DNA of 64,000 nt from the NCBI GenBank assembly GCA_947177425.1, contig CAMWUN010000001.1, positions 120,682 to 184,681 of the forward strand, given 5' to 3'. The notes beneath the pieces are model-generated. The model ran no database searches. It was not told where the DNA came from and worked only from the letters and a program-made list of their open reading frames with translations. Shown here piece after piece: positions 43,578 to 52,954 of this stretch (position 1 is the stretch's first letter; the number at the start of each line of letters is the position of its first letter). This stretch comes from an uncultured bacterium. GTDB taxonomy: Bacteria > Bacillota > Clostridia > Lachnospirales > Lachnospiraceae. Made by a program: the position numbers and the translations under genes.

Positions 43578-44569
43578 TATGCCTTCCCCTCCTTTTCTGA
43601 TTTCAGACGCATCCTGTATGCCTTCTGCTGCTGCTTAATCTGTTTCCTCATCTGTGCCTCGTCGCTGTCTCTCATAACAAAAAACATTATTGCAGAAAGA
43701 ATCGCGATAATTACAAACATTACCATACTCGCTGCTGCTGCCCTGTTATACATATAGCTTCCGCTAAATGCCTGGTTGTAAATAAATAAACTTGTGGTAA
43801 GCGTTGCATTATCCGGTCCTCCATTCTGGAACAGCTTCGGTATATCAAACATATTCAGACCGCCAATCAAACTGGTAACAAGCGTAAACAGTAAAATAGT
43901 CTTAACATTCGGAAGCGTTATGCGGAAGAATGTCTGTATCCGGTTTGCCCCGTCAACCTCCGCTGATTCAAAGATTTCCGGACTGATTCCCAAAATACCG
44001 GAAATCAGTGTAATCATTGTAGAACCATACCACATCCATGTTTGGATAAAGATAACAACACTTCTCGCCACAGTCTTATTTCGCAACAGTTCCACAGGCT
44101 TTTCTGCAAATCCGAATCTTACAAGAAGATCGTTTACCGGCCCCATGGGGTATCCGAAAAATCCACTGAACAGGATAGCAATTGTTGCTGCCGTGATGAT
44201 ATTGGGCATATAAAGCAATACTTTAAACACGCCCTGCCCCCTTACTTTGCTCCTTCTGTCCGTAAACCATGCTGCAAGTAAAAGCGCCAGCAGCATCTGT
44301 GGAATAAAGTTAGAAAGCCAAATTACAATTGTATTCCTAAATGCCCCCTGAAATGATGGATTTGCTAATACTGTTTTAAAATTCCTAAATAAATCGTCGG
44401 TAAGGAAATGAATAGTGGTCATTCCCAACCCTTTTAAATCGGTAAATCCGATAACTGCCGTATATACGGTCGGGTACAGTGAAAATAATAAAAACGCAAC
44501 CGCAAACGGAATGCTGAAAACATAACCATATTTTGCATATCTGTCATACCCCGGTTTTTTACTCTTCAT
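43577..44569 (-). CDS. Carbohydrate ABC transporter permease, MalF type
   Basis: The 330-residue protein has six membrane helices and the EAA motif ESAEVDGANRIQTFFRITLPNVK. It forms the membrane channel with the MalG-type partner. GGAAGGGAG precedes the ATG at 44569; the frame upstream to 44590 is not needed. A 14-bp perfect hairpin separates it from the binding-protein gene upstream. Confidence 0.92.
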   Translation of the reverse strand: MKSKKPGYDRYAKYGYVFSIPFAVAFLLFSLYPTVYTAVIGFTDLKGLGMTTIHFLTDDLFRNFKTVLANPSFQGAFRNTIVIWLSNFIPQMLLALLLAAWFTDRRSKVRGQGVFKVLLYMPNIITAATIAILFSGFFGYPMGPVNDLLVRFGFAEKPVELLRNKTVARSVVIFIQTWMWYGSTMITLISGILGISPEIFESAEVDGANRIQTFFRITLPNVKTILLFTLVTSLIGGLNMFDIPKLFQNGGPDNATLTTSLFIYNQAFSGSYMYNRAAAASMVMFVIIAILSAIMFFVMRDSDEAQMRKQIKQQQKAYRMRLKSEKEGKA

Positions 44570-44599
44570 ATTAACTCCCTTCCAAAACATTTTTATATG

Positions 44600-44635
44600 A
44601 AAACAGGACGGACGATATGCTGTCCGTCCTGTTTT
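44600..44635 (-). promoter_or_regulatory. Intercistronic hairpin between binding protein and permease genes
   Basis: AAAACAGGACGGAC and GTCCGTCCTGTTTT form a perfect 14-bp stem with an 8-nt loop. It lies between the substrate-binding protein and permease genes and can act as partial terminator or mRNA stabiliser, giving more binding protein than permease. Confidence 0.6.
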
Positions 44636-44669
44636 GGCCTAAACCCTGTTGTCTGTATAGTCCGTTGCA

Positions 44670-46097
44670 TTACTCCACAATTACATCCAGATTGTCCGCT
44701 ACCTGCTGCTTGAAATCTGCAATCGCCTGCTCACGGGATTTGTTGCCTGCCGTATACTCACGAACCTGATCTCTCCAGTAGGTATTAATTGTCTCGTCAT
44801 ACTGTGTTAAATTTGTGCCTTTTGCATACTGGTTTGCGGGGACAAAAGCTTCAAACATATTCTGACCTCCAAGGAAGTCCACGGAGCCATCCGACAATGC
44901 CATAACTGTACCGCTTGCCACTGCGTCCTTTGTGCCTCCTTCTCCATTCAGAGTACCATTAGCCCATTTATACTGAAGCCCCTCCTCTGTGCAGTCCAGC
45001 GTAATCCATTCAATAACATCGCCAACAGCCTCTGCTTTTTCTGTGTTTTTATTTGCCAGTACCCATGTGCCGCCCCAGAAAAATCCAATTGGCGGTTCAC
45101 ATACTGCCCAGTCTCCATATGTCCCTTCACCTGCTGCCTCACCGCCACAGTTAGGCGCCATTGTATAGTTAATCAGCCATGCCGGGCCAAAGAAACCAAA
45201 GATTCCTTTTTCACCTTCTCCCTTCATGTCAGCAAACCATGCATCCTGCCAGTCCTGCGTATCATTGTGATACCCGTTGTCTTTCAATTTTTTGGATAAA
45301 TCAAGGAACTCCTCACGCTTTGGATCAATATTAAGTTTACCGTCAACAATCCAGCCTGCATCAGAACTGTTCTCCACCGCATGCCATATATCTCCGTCAC
45401 CAGAAACAATACCATAGCCCTTAGCTTTCAGTTCCTCTGCCGCTGCAAAGAACTGATCCCAGCCCGGGCCAACCTTTCCGGCAATTTCGGCCGGATCATC
45501 CGTCCCCCATACGTCTTTGGCAATGGAACGGCGGTAAATAAATGCCCCGCCTGTTGCCTGATATCCCAGGCCTACCAGACTGCCTTCTGCATTGGTTCCA
45601 ATATCGATGGTATATTGCGCAATATCAGCAGCCTCGAGGGCGGCGTCCACGTCAATGCCCAAATCTGCATAAGGCATTGCATACTGGCTTGCGTCACCTT
45701 GTGTATATTTCAAAACAAATGCGGCTTCCGCACAATAGATGTCCGGAGCTTCCGCACCGCCTGAAGCCAGCGCCTGGTCAAGAGCAGGCTGATATGCACC
45801 ATCCGTGGTAGCAATAATTGTTGTGTTAATATCGTAACCAAAATCGGGATGTGTTTCTATGTACTTTTCAATCATTCCCGGCACTTCATCTGTGAATGCC
45901 CATACATTAATTGTCTTGGAACTATCTTTACTGCTATCTTTACTGCTTCCTCCTTCCGCTGTCTCTCCATTTCCGTTGTCTGCTGTTCCATTATCCGCCA
46001 CTTCATTTGTCGCTGTGCTTCCACTGCCACCGCCACATCCAATCAGCATGGAAGATACCATACATGCACATAAAATACTTACCGCCAGCTTCTTCAT
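44670..46097 (-). CDS. Sugar ABC transporter substrate-binding lipoprotein (CUT1)
   Basis: The 475-residue protein begins with a lipoprotein signal ending MLIGC (Cys21), then a Gly/Ser/Asp-rich linker (about 22-60) and a periplasmic-binding-protein type domain with INVWAFTDEVPGMIEKYIE. AAGGAGGAAAAA precedes the ATG at 46097. It is the first gene of a three-gene importer operon next to a GH3 glycosidase and AraC regulator, which suggests uptake of a beta-linked oligosaccharide. The exact sugar is unknown. Confidence 0.9.
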   Translation of the reverse strand: MKKLAVSILCACMVSSMLIGCGGGSGSTATNEVADNGTADNGNGETAEGGSSKDSSKDSSKTINVWAFTDEVPGMIEKYIETHPDFGYDINTTIIATTDGAYQPALDQALASGGAEAPDIYCAEAAFVLKYTQGDASQYAMPYADLGIDVDAALEAADIAQYTIDIGTNAEGSLVGLGYQATGGAFIYRRSIAKDVWGTDDPAEIAGKVGPGWDQFFAAAEELKAKGYGIVSGDGDIWHAVENSSDAGWIVDGKLNIDPKREEFLDLSKKLKDNGYHNDTQDWQDAWFADMKGEGEKGIFGFFGPAWLINYTMAPNCGGEAAGEGTYGDWAVCEPPIGFFWGGTWVLANKNTEKAEAVGDVIEWITLDCTEEGLQYKWANGTLNGEGGTKDAVASGTVMALSDGSVDFLGGQNMFEAFVPANQYAKGTNLTQYDETINTYWRDQVREYTAGNKSREQAIADFKQQVADNLDVIVE

Positions 46098-46161
46098 TTT
46101 TTCCTCCTTTTCATCTTTAAAATATTTATTTTTACTTGTATAACTTAATATAATTTTAACA

Positions 46162-46190
46162 TTTACACTTTTTATTTCTTTACACTTTTT
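46162..46190 (-). promoter_or_regulatory. Direct repeats upstream of the sugar importer operon
   Basis: On the minus strand AAAAAGTGTAAA occurs twice (46190-46179 and 46173-46162) at a 17-bp period, immediately before AT-rich DNA with TATATT-like -10 candidates. Direct repeats next to the -35 region are typical of AraC-family activator sites. Confidence 0.45.
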
Positions 46191-46371
46191 GCTTTTCACT
46201 CAACAATTATTGCTGAATAAAGAATATAATTTTTATACTGGATTTGCCTTAAACGGGCTGCAGACAGATCTGAAAAGTAACTTTAAAAATCCATAGACGC
46301 CGCCTTTTTCCTGTTGTAAAATAAAACAGAAGACGGATAGTTTTACATCCATCTTCAGAAAGGCAAATTTT

Positions 46372-47619
46372 ATGGAAGAAAAAAAAGAAGAACATATTTA
46401 CCTTGAAGTCAACGGGGATTTCCGGATGCGGGAACTTGACAAAAGCGACCTGGAGCAGTTCAATGCCCTGCTGCAGTATGCTTTCCAGGTGACATCCTAT
46501 GATTTATTCCAGACAGGATGGCAGCAGGATGAAATCAAATATGCCAAAAGCCCCATACTGGAAGAAGCCTATGTACTGGGATGGTTTTACAAAGAAAAGC
46601 TCGCCTCCATGATAGTAGTATATTCCATGAAAGTAAATATCTACGATGAAATCATGGATATGGGCGGCATCACAGGCGTCGCCACTTACCCCGAATATAC
46701 CGGAAAAGGGCTGATTCATTCCCTTATGAAGCATATGCTTAATTACATGCATGAGCAAAAGATGCCAATTTCTTTTCTGTACCCCTATTCCATTCCTTTT
46801 TACAGGAAAATGGGATGGGAAATTGTTTCCGATAAACTGTCCTTTACCGTAAAAGACACCCAGCTTCCAAAAGCCCGCCCGGTAGGCGGAATGGTGGAGC
46901 GTGTCAGTCTGGATTCTGAAGATTACCACAATGTACATTCTTATTTTGCACTGCAGCGCCACGGCTGTCTGATTCGGGATCGTTTGTCCTGGGAAGAATA
47001 CTGGCGCTGGGATAATGACGACATGATTGCCGCCGTTTACTATAATAAAGACCACAAACCGCTGGGGTACGTAGTCTATTATATTGCCAACGACATTTTC
47101 CACATAAAAGAAATGGTATATCTTAACATTGAAGCAAACTATGGTCTCTGGAACTACATCAGCGCCCATTTTTCCATGGTTGACCAGGTACAGGGGGACA
47201 ATTATTCCGGCGAACCTATGGCCTATCTGTTTGAGGACAGTGAGATCACAGAAACCATTTCGCCTTATATCATGGCAAGAATCGTGAATGTGCGGGACTT
47301 TCTGGAACAATACCCTTACCAGATACAGCCCGAAGATTTTAAAATACACTTTAAGGTGCATGACAGCACGGCTGGATGGAACGATGGGGATTACATGGTT
47401 TCATGGCATGACGGGGAAACGGTCTGCGAATGTGTGGAGGACAACCAGTCCATCAATGTGGTGGAACTTGACGTCAATACCCTGACCACCATGCTGATGG
47501 GCTATAAACGCCCTTCCTATCTTTATGAACACGAGAAAATCCAGACAGAATACTATATGCTGACCTGGCTGGAACGCCTGATTCCGGCAGAGAAGCCTTA
47601 CTTTTCCGACTATTTCTGA
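46372..47619 (+). CDS. Eis-like GNAT N-acetyltransferase
   Basis: The 415-residue protein has the three-part Eis layout: an N-terminal GNAT domain with the acetyl-CoA loop VATYPEYTGKG at 103-113, a second GNAT-like domain, and a C-terminal sterol-carrier-like domain from about residue 300. Eis proteins acetylate amines, including aminoglycosides in mycobacteria; the substrate in Clostridia is unknown. AGAAAGGC lies before the ATG. It stands alone, with a palindromic element downstream that may terminate transcription. Confidence 0.85.
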   Translation: MEEKKEEHIYLEVNGDFRMRELDKSDLEQFNALLQYAFQVTSYDLFQTGWQQDEIKYAKSPILEEAYVLGWFYKEKLASMIVVYSMKVNIYDEIMDMGGITGVATYPEYTGKGLIHSLMKHMLNYMHEQKMPISFLYPYSIPFYRKMGWEIVSDKLSFTVKDTQLPKARPVGGMVERVSLDSEDYHNVHSYFALQRHGCLIRDRLSWEEYWRWDNDDMIAAVYYNKDHKPLGYVVYYIANDIFHIKEMVYLNIEANYGLWNYISAHFSMVDQVQGDNYSGEPMAYLFEDSEITETISPYIMARIVNVRDFLEQYPYQIQPEDFKIHFKVHDSTAGWNDGDYMVSWHDGETVCECVEDNQSINVVELDVNTLTTMLMGYKRPSYLYEHEKIQTEYYMLTWLERLIPAEKPYFSDYF

Positions 47620-47654
47620 TATTTAAGTACATCTTGCAGCGGAGTATTAGACCC

Positions 47655-47711
47655 CGCAGCAGTCGTCAAGGTCAGGCTTGCCTGACCTTGACTTATTGCC
47701 CACGGGAATAA
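47655..47711. repeat. 28-nt palindrome element, copy 1
   Basis: GTCAAGGTCAGGC and GCCTGACCTTGAC (47665-47692) form a perfect 13-bp stem, followed by TTATTGCCCACGGGAAT. The element lies between the converging Eis-like and SNF2 genes. An identical palindrome occurs at 52906-52933. Confidence 0.75.
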
Positions 47712-47809
47712 CAGAACATCCCACATCGCTTTTCCCCTGCCAGAACACAAAATATATGCCGGACAGCCGTGCGGCGGCGGATACCCTGCCTTCCAGTTTT
47801 TCTTTAGGC

Positions 47810-50800
47810 TTATATTGCCAGTAGTTCCAGCAGTTCCTCTTTTGTAAAGCTTCCGCTTCCTACGTTTTCACCAGAGAGCACCTGCTCCGCCAGTTCCTTT
47901 TTCCTCTCCTGCAGTCTGATAATATTTTCCTCTATGGTGTCTTTCATAATAAGCTTGAACACGTTTACCACGTTTTTCTGCCCTATCCGGTGGGCCCTGT
48001 CCGTGGCCTGGTTCTGCACAGCCAGATTCCACCATGGGTCGTAATGGATCACAATATCCGCAGCAGTCAGGTTTAAGCCTGTCCCGCCTGCTTTCAGGGA
48101 AATGCAGAACACGCTGGTTTCGTCCTTGTTGAAATCTTCCACCAGTTTCAGCCTTTTTTCCTTGGGCGTGGTTCCCGTCAGCGTATAATAAGATATGCCT
48201 TCTTCGCTCAATTTGCTTTGAAGATTTTCCAGCATGGAAGTAAACTGTGAAAATAAGAGCACTTTGTGCCCGCCAGCCACGGCGTTTGCAATCAGTTCCA
48301 TACACATGGCCGTTTTCGCCGAGGCGCCTGCATAATTTTCGTAAATAAGCGAAGGATCACAGCATAACTGTCTTAGTTTCGTAAGTTCTGACAGAACCTG
48401 TATTTTTGCGTGCTTAAATTCTTCTTCCGACTGCTTGTCAAGCATCATTCTAAGCCTCTGCACATGAGCGCAGTACAGCTTCCACTGCTCTCCTTCCATA
48501 GGGGCATACATACATTCTTCCAGCTTGTCCGGCAGATCCATAAGGACATCTTTTTTCAAACGCCGCAGAATAAAGGGCCTGACCATTTTCTGGAGTTTTT
48601 TCATGGCTTTCTCATCCTGATTCTGGACCGCCGGAACTTCCACCTCAGACCGGAACCGCTGATAGCCGTACAAAAATCCCGGCATCAGATAATCGAATAT
48701 ACTCCAAAGCTCGCTGAGCCTGTTTTCTATGGGCGTCCCTGTAAGGGCGAACCGGCATCCCGCTTCTATTTCCTTCACAGCCTTCGCTGACTGTGTGGTA
48801 TGGTTTTTAATATACTGCGCTTCGTCGATAATCTGACAGTAAAAGTAAATTCCCCTGTATTCTTCTATATCCCTTTTTAAAAGTTCATAAGAAGTAATCA
48901 TAATATCCCTGCTCTGGGCATTTCTGATAATCTCTCTGCGTTCCGCCGCAGTGCCCGCCGCCATTTTTACCGGGAGAGTGGGCGCAAAACGTGCAAATTC
49001 ACTTTTCCAGTTAAATATCAGCGATGCCGGGGCAACAATCAGTGCCCTTCTGTTGTCGTCCGCCTTTGCCTCCAGAAACTCTGACAATAGAAATGCAATC
49101 ACCTGTAAAGTCTTTCCTAAGCCCATATCATCTGCCAGAATTCCGCCAAAACCATTATTGCACAGTGTCTTAAGCCAGGAAAATCCTGCTTTCTGATACT
49201 GGCGCAGAATCTCTTCAAGACTTGCCGGCGCTTCAAAATCATTATCCTCCACGGTCTTCATATTTCTGACAAGTTCCTTAAAAGCCCGGTTTCTTACGGC
49301 CAGCAGGTTTTGTTTGTCTTTCAGTTCGCTATCCAGATATAAGGCCCGGTACTTGGGAAGCGTCACTTTCTCCTTTTTAAGCTGGGCATCCGTCAGATTC
49401 AGTGTCTGTTTCATCTCCAGAAGAGTCTGCATGCCCTCTTCTTCCACATTAATGAAACTGCCATTTTTCAGGCGGAAATATTTTTTCTTCCGGTCGTATC
49501 TGGAGAGAATTTCTATCAGTTCCTCATGGGAAAGTTCGGAAGATGTAATGCCAAGTTCCAGCATATCCCCTGAAAGGGAAACACCCACTTCCACCCTGCT
49601 CCTGTACACCACATTCATTCTCTTTAAGGCGTCCGAAACATAAACCTCACCCAGCTCCTGCAGTCTGGGAATTCCGTAGACCAGCAGTTCGTAAATCTTA
49701 TCTTCATCTCCGGAAATGACCATAACGTGCTCTGCCTCGTCAAATGCATTACAGTACGAGGCGGCAATATTCCCCACCTGCATTTCCCTTACGATATCCC
49801 TTCCTCCCTTTTCCGTATCCTTTTTGTATACCTCATACTTCTTATCCCCGTAGAGGGCAACCACCTTACAGGTAATAAAATCCTTCTGGGGCGCATCTAA
49901 ATATATCTCAAAGGAAACAGGTTCCACTCCGTAATCCGCCTCGTTAAATGTCAATTTCTCACATTCATAGTATTTTTCAAGAACCGGAAGCAGCTCCCTG
50001 CAGAAGGAAGGCACATCCGCTTTATCAATATAAATTTTCCTGTCCGGTACCTGGGACATGCAGCTTAAAAAATCCTGTACAGGCATCAGACCTTCCTTTT
50101 TTTCTATGTAGATAAGGCCGTCTTTGAATGTAAGGGCGTTATAGGCGCCATAATATCCGAATAAAGGCTCGGCATCTATCTCAATTCCTTCTTTTTTCCC
50201 TGTTATCTGCATCTTCCGGACCAGCTTATCTTTTGTAACGCTCCACAGCCGCTCTCCCGTTCCATTTACATTGGCAGTCACGGGCCGCTCCTCTACGATC
50301 GTGAGCAACTGCTCCAAATCCGCCCCGCCAAGAGGAATTTTCCTCAGTTTCACATAAGAATTCCCATAGCCATAACCATAACCATAACTCTGATAGGAGT
50401 ATTGTATATACCTGTCCCCGTTCTCCGTCACCCACCTCACAATAAATTCCGCAAGCTTCTGGGAAACCGGTTCAAAGGCCCCGGCCATATGGACAAACTT
50501 AAGTTTTTTCCCATAAGCATGTTCCGCGTTTACTTCCATATTTTTAGCAAACTCAAACACGTCCTTCAGAACATACTTCATATCTGCCCCTATTTTGAAC
50601 TCCACCGTAAGGTATTCCATGCCGCAGTCAAAAATAGGCTCCAGTTCTATCCTCCCATAAATGTCCTGCCCCATCATGGGCAGGGCTGCTTTTACCATCT
50701 GCCGCCGCAGTAATTCCTTCATAGCCGGAGTTGTCTCCCTGACCGGAACAGCCGGAGCCTGCAGATAATCGCTAAGACGCCGTCCCTTATTCTTTGCCGG

Positions 50801-51133
50801 CTCCCCCATAAGATCATAAATCGTCTGCTGTCTGTACCGGTAATGTTCAAACTCCAGAAGCACAGCGATGCAGTGCTTGCAGATTCCGTTATAGCTGTAA
50901 AAAGCCGGACATTCGCAGTAGCTTTCTATAAGGTCATCGTAAACTTCATCATATATAAGTTCCACATTATACTTCTTCCGCCCGCTTCCCTTCACCAACG
51001 CCCGGATTCCAAATTTATCCTCCTGCGCCTCTTTAACCTCAAATGTGCTTACCTTGTCCTGATTATAAAGGTCAAGCCCTTTATTATATGTCGCTGAATT
51101 AACTAATTTTCTAATGGTTTTCTTATCTAACAC
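47810..51133 (-). CDS. SNF2-family DNA-dependent ATPase with SWIM zinc finger
   Basis: The 1107-residue protein starts with a SWIM zinc finger (C73, C75, C85, H87 in CECPAFYSYNGICKH). A long middle part follows, then a SNF2 helicase core at about 650-1100: DDMGLGKT with K674, DEAQYIKNH, SQFTSMLENL and the final QATDRAHRIGQKN. Bacterial proteins of this type (HelZ/YwqA class) may remodel nucleoprotein or RNA polymerase complexes. A tyrosine/glycine run (YGYGYGYGN) sits near residue 250. The gene appears monocistronic. It is not linked to restriction or phage-defence genes, so a defence role is not supported by context. Confidence 0.9.
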   Translation of the reverse strand: MLDKKTIRKLVNSATYNKGLDLYNQDKVSTFEVKEAQEDKFGIRALVKGSGRKKYNVELIYDEVYDDLIESYCECPAFYSYNGICKHCIAVLLEFEHYRYRQQTIYDLMGEPAKNKGRRLSDYLQAPAVPVRETTPAMKELLRRQMVKAALPMMGQDIYGRIELEPIFDCGMEYLTVEFKIGADMKYVLKDVFEFAKNMEVNAEHAYGKKLKFVHMAGAFEPVSQKLAEFIVRWVTENGDRYIQYSYQSYGYGYGYGNSYVKLRKIPLGGADLEQLLTIVEERPVTANVNGTGERLWSVTKDKLVRKMQITGKKEGIEIDAEPLFGYYGAYNALTFKDGLIYIEKKEGLMPVQDFLSCMSQVPDRKIYIDKADVPSFCRELLPVLEKYYECEKLTFNEADYGVEPVSFEIYLDAPQKDFITCKVVALYGDKKYEVYKKDTEKGGRDIVREMQVGNIAASYCNAFDEAEHVMVISGDEDKIYELLVYGIPRLQELGEVYVSDALKRMNVVYRSRVEVGVSLSGDMLELGITSSELSHEELIEILSRYDRKKKYFRLKNGSFINVEEEGMQTLLEMKQTLNLTDAQLKKEKVTLPKYRALYLDSELKDKQNLLAVRNRAFKELVRNMKTVEDNDFEAPASLEEILRQYQKAGFSWLKTLCNNGFGGILADDMGLGKTLQVIAFLLSEFLEAKADDNRRALIVAPASLIFNWKSEFARFAPTLPVKMAAGTAAERREIIRNAQSRDIMITSYELLKRDIEEYRGIYFYCQIIDEAQYIKNHTTQSAKAVKEIEAGCRFALTGTPIENRLSELWSIFDYLMPGFLYGYQRFRSEVEVPAVQNQDEKAMKKLQKMVRPFILRRLKKDVLMDLPDKLEECMYAPMEGEQWKLYCAHVQRLRMMLDKQSEEEFKHAKIQVLSELTKLRQLCCDPSLIYENYAGASAKTAMCMELIANAVAGGHKVLLFSQFTSMLENLQSKLSEEGISYYTLTGTTPKEKRLKLVEDFNKDETSVFCISLKAGGTGLNLTAADIVIHYDPWWNLAVQNQATDRAHRIGQKNVVNVFKLIMKDTIEENIIRLQERKKELAEQVLSGENVGSGSFTKEELLELLAI

Positions 51134-51336
51134 AATAGTTTCCTCTATTTCATCTTTCTACTATATATTTTTATATTTTATAAAGTGTACCATACCGCCG
51201 GTATCCACTCAAGCCATAATTTCTGCTTTTTATAAAAAGCAAATGTCACTGTTCACAAAATTTTCTCCACTGTCTTGTCACCCAGCCCAATTAGGTGTAT
51301 AGTAGGTAAAAAAGTTGTGAGAAAAGGAGACTCCCA

Positions 51337-52791
51337 ATGGACAGACAAAACCTGACGCTGCTCACTGATCTTTATGAACTGACCATGATGCAGGGTTATT
51401 TTAAACACAAAGACAGAAATGAAACCGTCATTTTTGACGCTTTTTACAGAAACAACCCTTGCGACGGAGGCTATGCGGTTGCCGCCGGTTTAGAGCAGCT
51501 AATCAAATATATCCAGGAACTTCATTTTTCAAAAGAAGATATTGACTATCTGGCCAGCCTTAAAATTTTTGACAGGGATTTTTTAGACTATCTGGCAGAC
51601 TTTCAATTTTCCGGCGATATCTATGCCATACCGGAAGGAACCGTTATTTTTCCAAGGGAGCCGCTGGTCAAAGTAATCGCTCCTATTATGGAAGCCCAAC
51701 TGGTTGAAACCGCAATCCTCAACATTATCAACCACCAGAGCCTGATTGCCACTAAAGCAGCCAGAGTCTGCTATGCGGCCAAAGGTGACGGCATTATGGA
51801 ATTCGGGCTGCGCCGGGCACAGGGCCCTGATGCCGGCATCTATGGCGCCAGGGCTGCAGTTATCGGGGGATGTATCGGAACTTCCAATGTTTTGTGTGGG
51901 CAGCTTTTCGATGTTCCGGTAAAAGGCACCCATGCCCATAGCTGGATTATGAGTTTTCCTGATGAATATACTGCCTTTAAGACCTATGCCGAAATGTATC
52001 CCACTGCCTGTATCCTGCTGGTGGACACTTATGACACATTAAAGTCCGGCGTTCCCAACGCTATCCGCGTATTCCAGGAAATGAAAGCGGCCAATATCCC
52101 GCTCACTTACTACGGCATCCGTCTGGACAGCGGCGACCTTGCTTATCTCTCCAAAAAGGCACGCAAAATGCTGGATGCCGCCGGATTCCCCGATGCTGTT
52201 ATTTCCGCTTCCAACGATTTGGACGAATACCTTATTGAAAGCCTGAAAGCACAAGGGGCTGCCATAACCTCCTGGGGCGTCGGCACCAACCTGATTACTG
52301 CAAAAGATAACCCGGCCTTTGGAGGCGTTTATAAACTGGCTGCTGTAATGGACAGGGACGGGAGTTTTATCCCCAAAATAAAATTGTCTGAAAACACCGA
52401 AAAAGTGACAAATCCCGGCAATAAGACTATCTACCGCATTTATGAAAAAGACAGCCGTAAGGTAAAGGCCGATTTAATCTGCCTGACAGAAGAAAAATTT
52501 GACGAAAAGGAACCTATGCTTTTGTTCGACCCCTTAGAACCCTGGAAAAAAACGAAACTTCCCGGCGGATCCTACACCCTGCGGGAATTGATGGTTCCTG
52601 TTTTCAAAGACGGCATATGCTGCTACGAATCTCCCAAAGTCATGGATATCCGGGCATATTGCCAGAGAGAACTTGATACTCTGTGGGATGAAACAAAACG
52701 TTTCGTAAATCCCCATCAGATATATGTGGACTTGTCCAAAAAATTATATGACATTAAAATCCGTCTGCTGGATCAGATGAGTGAAAAATAA
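51337..52791 (+). CDS. pncB: Nicotinate phosphoribosyltransferase
   Basis: PncB joins nicotinate and PRPP to nicotinate mononucleotide in NAD salvage. The 484-residue protein shows LTDLYELTMMQGYF at the N-terminus, EFGLRRAQGPDAG, HAHSWIMSFPDE and YGIRLDSGDLAYLSKKAR, all standard for the family. AAAAGGAGACTCCC precedes the ATG. PRPP would come from the Prs encoded at 4.3 kb. Two tandem REP-like elements begin at its stop codon, followed by the 28-nt palindrome. Confidence 0.96.
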   Translation: MDRQNLTLLTDLYELTMMQGYFKHKDRNETVIFDAFYRNNPCDGGYAVAAGLEQLIKYIQELHFSKEDIDYLASLKIFDRDFLDYLADFQFSGDIYAIPEGTVIFPREPLVKVIAPIMEAQLVETAILNIINHQSLIATKAARVCYAAKGDGIMEFGLRRAQGPDAGIYGARAAVIGGCIGTSNVLCGQLFDVPVKGTHAHSWIMSFPDEYTAFKTYAEMYPTACILLVDTYDTLKSGVPNAIRVFQEMKAANIPLTYYGIRLDSGDLAYLSKKARKMLDAAGFPDAVISASNDLDEYLIESLKAQGAAITSWGVGTNLITAKDNPAFGGVYKLAAVMDRDGSFIPKIKLSENTEKVTNPGNKTIYRIYEKDSRKVKADLICLTEEKFDEKEPMLLFDPLEPWKKTKLPGGSYTLRELMVPVFKDGICCYESPKVMDIRAYCQRELDTLWDETKRFVNPHQIYVDLSKKLYDIKIRLLDQMSEK

Positions 52792-52862
52792 CAAACGCTG
52801 CCGCGCTTCGCGAGTCAGCTTATTAACAAACGCCGTCACGCTTCGCGAGTCGGCTTATTGTG
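52790..52862 (+). repeat. REP-like elements, copies 4 and 5 (tandem)
   Basis: Two plus-orientation copies of the 38-bp element, each beginning AACAAACGC and ending CTTATT, lie directly after the pncB stop codon. They differ at a few positions (CTGCCGCGC against CCGTCACGC). Confidence 0.75.
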
Positions 52863-52898
52863 GAAGAGTGCTCTGTTTTAATTTAATACAGTCCTTAC

Positions 52899-52952
52899 AG
52901 CAATCGTCAAGGTCAGGCTTGCCTGACCTTGACTTGTTGTTTCCAGGAATAA
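52899..52952. repeat. 28-nt palindrome element, copy 2
   Basis: The perfect palindrome at 52906-52933 is identical to the one at 47665-47692, and the flanks are related. It lies between the converging pncB and coiled-coil genes and may terminate both. Confidence 0.75.
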
Positions 52953-52954
52953 AA

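Noticed and set aside
46504..47361. 285-codon minus-strand frame
   Set aside because: It is antisense to the Eis-like acetyltransferase gene, whose protein is clearly conserved.
47810..51133. Phage-defence system around the SNF2 protein
   Set aside because: Neighbours are an acetyltransferase, pncB and a small coiled-coil protein. No nuclease, methylase or sensor gene is linked.
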